This document shows positions 8,001 to 9,595 of a stretch of DNA of 9,595 nt, in pieces; positions within the stretch are counted from its first letter, which is position 1; every line of letters begins with the position of its first letter. Under the pieces are notes generated by a model. That model saw only the letters and a list, made by a program, of their open reading frames with translations. It did no database searches and was not told the DNA's origin. The position numbers were made by a program, and so were the translations under genes. This stretch comes from an uncultured Collinsella sp. (GTDB taxonomy: Bacteria > Actinomycetota > Coriobacteriia > Coriobacteriales > Coriobacteriaceae): assembly GCA_902494585.1 (NCBI GenBank), contig CABUUD010000071.1, positions 1 through 9,595 on the forward strand, in the 5' to 3' direction.

Positions 8001-8692
8001 CCACGGCACGCCTGACTGCACTTTCCGAGTTCCAGGACCTGGGCAGCGGCATACGCATCGCCATGCGCGACCTGGAGATCCGTGGTGCCGGCTCGCTCAT
8101 GGGCGCCGAGCAGCACGGCAACCTGTCGAGCGTGGGCTTCGACCTGTTTACGCAGATGCTGGGCCAGGCCGTGGCCGAGGCGCGCGGCGATGACGATGCC
8201 GGCGTGGAGGCGGCGAGCGTGGGCATCAACCTGCCGGCCGACTACTTCTTGTCCGAGGAGTACATGCCGGCGGTGGACCAGCGCGTGCTCGTGTACCGCA
8301 AGCTCGCGGCGGCTGAGGACCTGGAGAGTATCGACGAGGTGCAGGAGGAGACCGAGGCCGCGCATGGCGAGCTGCCGTTGGCGGGACTCAACCTGTTCAA
8401 TCGCGCGCGCATCCGCATTCGCGGCGAGCGCCTGGGGCTCGAGAGCGTCACGCTCAGTGGCGGCCGCATCACGTTCTTGGGCGTCGACGTGCCCAAGAAG
8501 GTGGCCTTTGAGCTTAAGACCCGCTATGGCGCGGTGAACTTTCCCAAGAGTCGCAAGCTATCGGTACCCTATAAGGCGGGCGCCGGTGCGGGCAGCGGCC
8601 TGGGTCGCGGCCTCGATGCCAACGACGGCACCGGCCCGGTGGCGGCCGCGCTCATGCTGCTGCAGCAGCTGGGCGCCAGTGATGATGACTAG
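5060..8692 (+). CDS. mfd: Transcription-repair coupling factor Mfd
   Basis: The 1210-residue protein displaces RNA polymerase stalled at DNA damage and recruits UvrA for nucleotide excision repair. The N-terminal UvrB-like module (about 1-340) has a degenerate nucleotide site around SQSGRT (34-39), as is normal for Mfd, and the conserved EFFGDEID block from residue 195. The RNA-polymerase-interacting CarD-like domain begins at FKPGDYVVH (532) and runs to about 590. The translocase has Walker A GDVGFGKTE (683-691), DEEQ (784-787), SATP (810-813) and GRVGR (956-960), followed by the C-terminal TRCF/D7 region. It is longer than E. coli Mfd (1148). Two parts stand out: an Ala/Arg/Glu-rich stretch at about 425-485 before the CarD-like domain, and a Gly/Ala-rich tail from about 1174. 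A 157-base gap with hairpins separates it from nth. Confidence 0.98.
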   Translation: MLIHRIAAQLYTAEALQTVEAGLDAGEDVTLAVSQSGRTLMAAAQFARRPRPTVYIVSGEDAADRAARSLAAYVGLAHVCRFPERKDYPWREQAPDDAVVAQRCEALGRIVRGDNCIMVASARALLRCVPPVESRYWESTTFAVGEEIPFDEVPQCLVGMGYTNASAADAPGLFRVHGDTVEVFPAQEKAPVRIEFFGDEIDRIRRMVSSTGQTIGNEDSIEIFPCRELALTDDAVHNMHVALYRASQDDSKLAALLEMVDARIVTPELDRFLPVMYGQTVSPLSHVSGKALVVLSEPRSLFDDCLRAYEDIEARAGEAGVDRLDGLYVRAQQLDFGSQQRLNYVSLIRAGGAVTAELKIEQPAIAGSDNRFMTRIQEVVGKRYACVFAIPDRGARESMELTFGDEGITFEESLTAAPENAGAIGDRVRVAAADSADRAARQEAHASIRERKADALNARSLEAGAEQAAAGAAVPTISRGRVTFVDAALPQGVVVPDANLAVFSIADLNARMDANRARSRRKVDITQITFPFKPGDYVVHATHGIALFSEIARQEVGGKERDYFLLEYADGDKLYVPLEQVDRITRYVGPDGDKPRLTRLNTADWTRATNKARKNAKKLAFDLVDLYTRRSSITGIACPPDTPEQIEMEESFPYDETRDQLEAIADIKADMEAPKPMDRLLCGDVGFGKTEVALRAAFKCVDSGRQVMVLCPTTILAQQHYETFFERFAPFGLEVEVLSRFRTPAQQKRALKAFAEGTIDVLIGTHRLLSADVNPKNLGLVIIDEEQRFGVQHKEQLKNLREQIDVLTLSATPIPRTMQMATSGVRDMSLITTPPTGRRPVIVHVGEYDPDVVSAAIRLEVGRGGQVYYVSNRVKTIDDAVARVHEAAPEARVGVAHGKMSPREVEDVMIEFATKKIDVLIATTIVESGIDNATANTLIIEDSQRLGLAQLYQLKGRVGRSATQAYAYFMFPGELPLTEEATARLTALSEFQDLGSGIRIAMRDLEIRGAGSLMGAEQHGNLSSVGFDLFTQMLGQAVAEARGDDDAGVEAASVGINLPADYFLSEEYMPAVDQRVLVYRKLAAAEDLESIDEVQEETEAAHGELPLAGLNLFNRARIRIRGERLGLESVTLSGGRITFLGVDVPKKVAFELKTRYGAVNFPKSRKLSVPYKAGAGAGSGLGRGLDANDGTGPVAAALMLLQQLGASDDD

Positions 8693-8713
8693 CGAGTCGA
8701 CGCTGCAAACACC

Positions 8714-8797
8714 CCATTTGGGCAATCTGACCCTCACTCGTCGGTCGCGTACGCAAGTACGCTTCCCTCCTCCTTCGGGCCACCTTGCCACAAATGG
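8714..8797. repeat. 84-base imperfect palindrome downstream of mfd
   Basis: The outer arms CCATTTGGGCAA (8714-8725) and TTGCCACAAATGG (8785-8797) pair over 12 bp with a single bulged A at 8790. Further pairs occur at TG/CA (8728-8729 with 8781-8782), CCC/GGG (8731-8733 with 8777-8779) and GG/CC (8743-8744 with 8765-8766). The centre is a perfect GCGTAC stem (8747-8752 with 8757-8762) capped by a GCAA tetraloop, a GNRA type. The loop sits almost exactly midway. No T-run follows. It could be a dispersed palindromic element, an RNA structure or an mRNA 3'-end stabiliser; the sequence alone does not decide. Confidence 0.6.
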
Positions 8798-8818
8798 AAC
8801 GTTTTCGCTTACTTATGC

Positions 8819-8879
8819 TCAACCTGTAAGGGTATTTACGGGACAAAGCCATCTTCGTCTCACCCACATTGCAGGTTGA
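8819..8879. repeat. Long inverted repeat in the leader of the PAP2 gene
   Basis: TCAACCTGTAA at 8819-8829 pairs with TTGCAGGTTGA at 8869-8879 over 11 positions with one G-T wobble, enclosing 39 bases. The right arm ends 28 bases before the start codon and leaves the ribosome site free. It may be an operator pair or a leader stem. I could not place a convincing promoter between mfd and this gene. Confidence 0.5.
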
Positions 8880-8907
8880 CCGCCCTTCGCCCGACCGAAA
8901 GGAAAGC

Positions 8908-9595
8908 ATGTTCGGATACATCTATAAGAAAGATGCCGCTGCTATCGCGGTTGTCCTGTGCCTTTGTCTGGGCGTGGGCAGCTTCTTCGATTATCAGATT
9001 TCGAGCGCGCTGTTCAACATCGGCAGCATGTACGGCCGCTTTATCGAGGCCGCCGGCGAGCTGCCGTTTGAGCTGACGGCGAGCGTCGCGGGCGTTATGC
9101 TCGTGCGCTCGGCGCGCCCCGATTCCAAGACGAGTAAGTGGCTCGCCGTGCTGGGCGTTCTAATCAACGTGGGCCTGGTCGGCTACGAGATTATCGGATC
9201 GCTGCGCGTCGGCGGCAAGCTTATTGCGTTTCAGCTGGTTCTGACGTTTGTGCTGGCCATCGCCGCCAACCTTATCGTCTATCGCCTCACGCGCACGACC
9301 AAGCCCGACGAGCTCACACGCTGGGCGTTGATGGTGCTGGCCGTGTGGGCCGCTCAGGCCATCATCCTCAACGTCATTGTTAAGCCGCTGTGGTCGCGCC
9401 CGCGCATGCGCGTGATCGAGGTCACGCCGGGGCTCAATTTTCAGCCGTGGTGGGTAATCGGTAACCCCGACAAGTGGAGCTATATCGCGGCCGGCGTAAT
9501 CAAGGACGGCTTTAAGTCGTTCGCGAGCGGGCACACGGCGCATGCGGCGATCGGCCTTATGCTCGCCGGGCTTCCCGCGGCGGCCTTTAAGGGAA
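8908..9595 (+). CDS. PAP2-family membrane phosphatase, 3' end outside the window
   Basis: The frame opens at ATG 8908 after an AAAGGAAA ribosome site (8898-8905) and remains open for 229 codons to the window edge, so the protein is truncated by the window, not broken. Hydrophobic segments at about 12-27, 51-68, 79-97, 105-125 and 140-158 indicate a polytopic membrane protein. The first phosphatase motif is Lys159-x6-Arg166 (KPLWSRPRM), with Met where the classical KX6RP motif has Pro. The second is SGHT (207-210), with the conserved His209. The third motif, holding the nucleophilic His, would lie beyond the edge. Family members remove phosphate from lipids such as phosphatidic acid or undecaprenyl pyrophosphate at the outer membrane face; the substrate here is unknown. 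The gene is preceded by a 215-base gap with two structured elements and probably has its own promoter. Confidence 0.85.
   Translation, partial: MFGYIYKKDAAAIAVVLCLCLGVGSFFDYQISSALFNIGSMYGRFIEAAGELPFELTASVAGVMLVRSARPDSKTSKWLAVLGVLINVGLVGYEIIGSLRVGGKLIAFQLVLTFVLAIAANLIVYRLTRTTKPDELTRWALMVLAVWAAQAIILNVIVKPLWSRPRMRVIEVTPGLNFQPWWVIGNPDKWSYIAAGVIKDGFKSFASGHTAHAAIGLMLAGLPAAAFKG

Noticed and set aside
4844..8365. Minus-strand open frame of 1173 codons opposite mfd
   Set aside because: It lies antisense to a gene with all Mfd motifs. Long antisense open frames are common in high-GC DNA with this codon bias. The translation is rich in His, Arg, Gly and Val without domains.
8714..8797. Integron attC site
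   Set aside because: The bulged base and imperfect hairpin invited the idea, but the ends do not carry the GTTRRRY and RYYYAAC core sites, and there is no integrase or cassette array.
8586..8921. Small open frames through the gap after mfd (8586-8879 +, 8652-8921 -)
   Set aside because: They run through the end of mfd and the palindrome, have no ribosome site and no conserved character.
1..9595. CRISPR array, tRNA or rRNA genes, insertion sequence or phage genes
   Set aside because: No regularly spaced repeats, cloverleaf, transposase or phage protein was seen on either strand.

Overview
The window is a high-GC bacterial chromosome segment with all recognisable genes on the + strand. The codon bias (GCC, GGC, CTG and CGC dominate), the AGGAGG-type ribosome binding sites and the style of the Mfd, RmuC and Nth proteins suggest an actinobacterium. 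Class Coriobacteriia (Collinsella-like) is my best guess, but that is an inference, not an alignment result.

Layout from left to right. Positions 1-345 hold the possible 3' tail of an upstream gene, a strong intrinsic terminator (64-92) and an AT-richer leader. Positions 346-768 encode an unrecognised 140-residue single-pass membrane protein. Positions 892-2247 encode RmuC. Positions 2371-4173 encode an ABC exporter half-transporter. Positions 4237-4902 encode endonuclease III (nth). Positions 5060-8692 encode the transcription-repair coupling factor Mfd. A 215-base structured gap follows, and then a PAP2-family membrane phosphatase begins at 8908 and runs off the right edge.

Three of the six genes act on DNA: RmuC (suppresses inversion recombination), Nth (base excision repair of oxidised pyrimidines) and Mfd (removes stalled RNA polymerase and recruits nucleotide excision repair). 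This makes the window a genome-maintenance neighbourhood with membrane genes interspersed. The intergenic gaps are 60-215 bases and each has its own ribosome binding site and, in several cases, hairpins or weak promoter-like boxes. The genes are therefore probably transcribed as several short units rather than one tight operon.

The window is mostly conserved housekeeping DNA. I found no clear new system. The least explained parts are the roughly 84-base imperfect palindrome after mfd, a second long inverted repeat just before the PAP2 gene, the hairpin with a T-run inside the mfd leader, an Ala-rich insertion in Mfd, and the 140-residue orphan protein.
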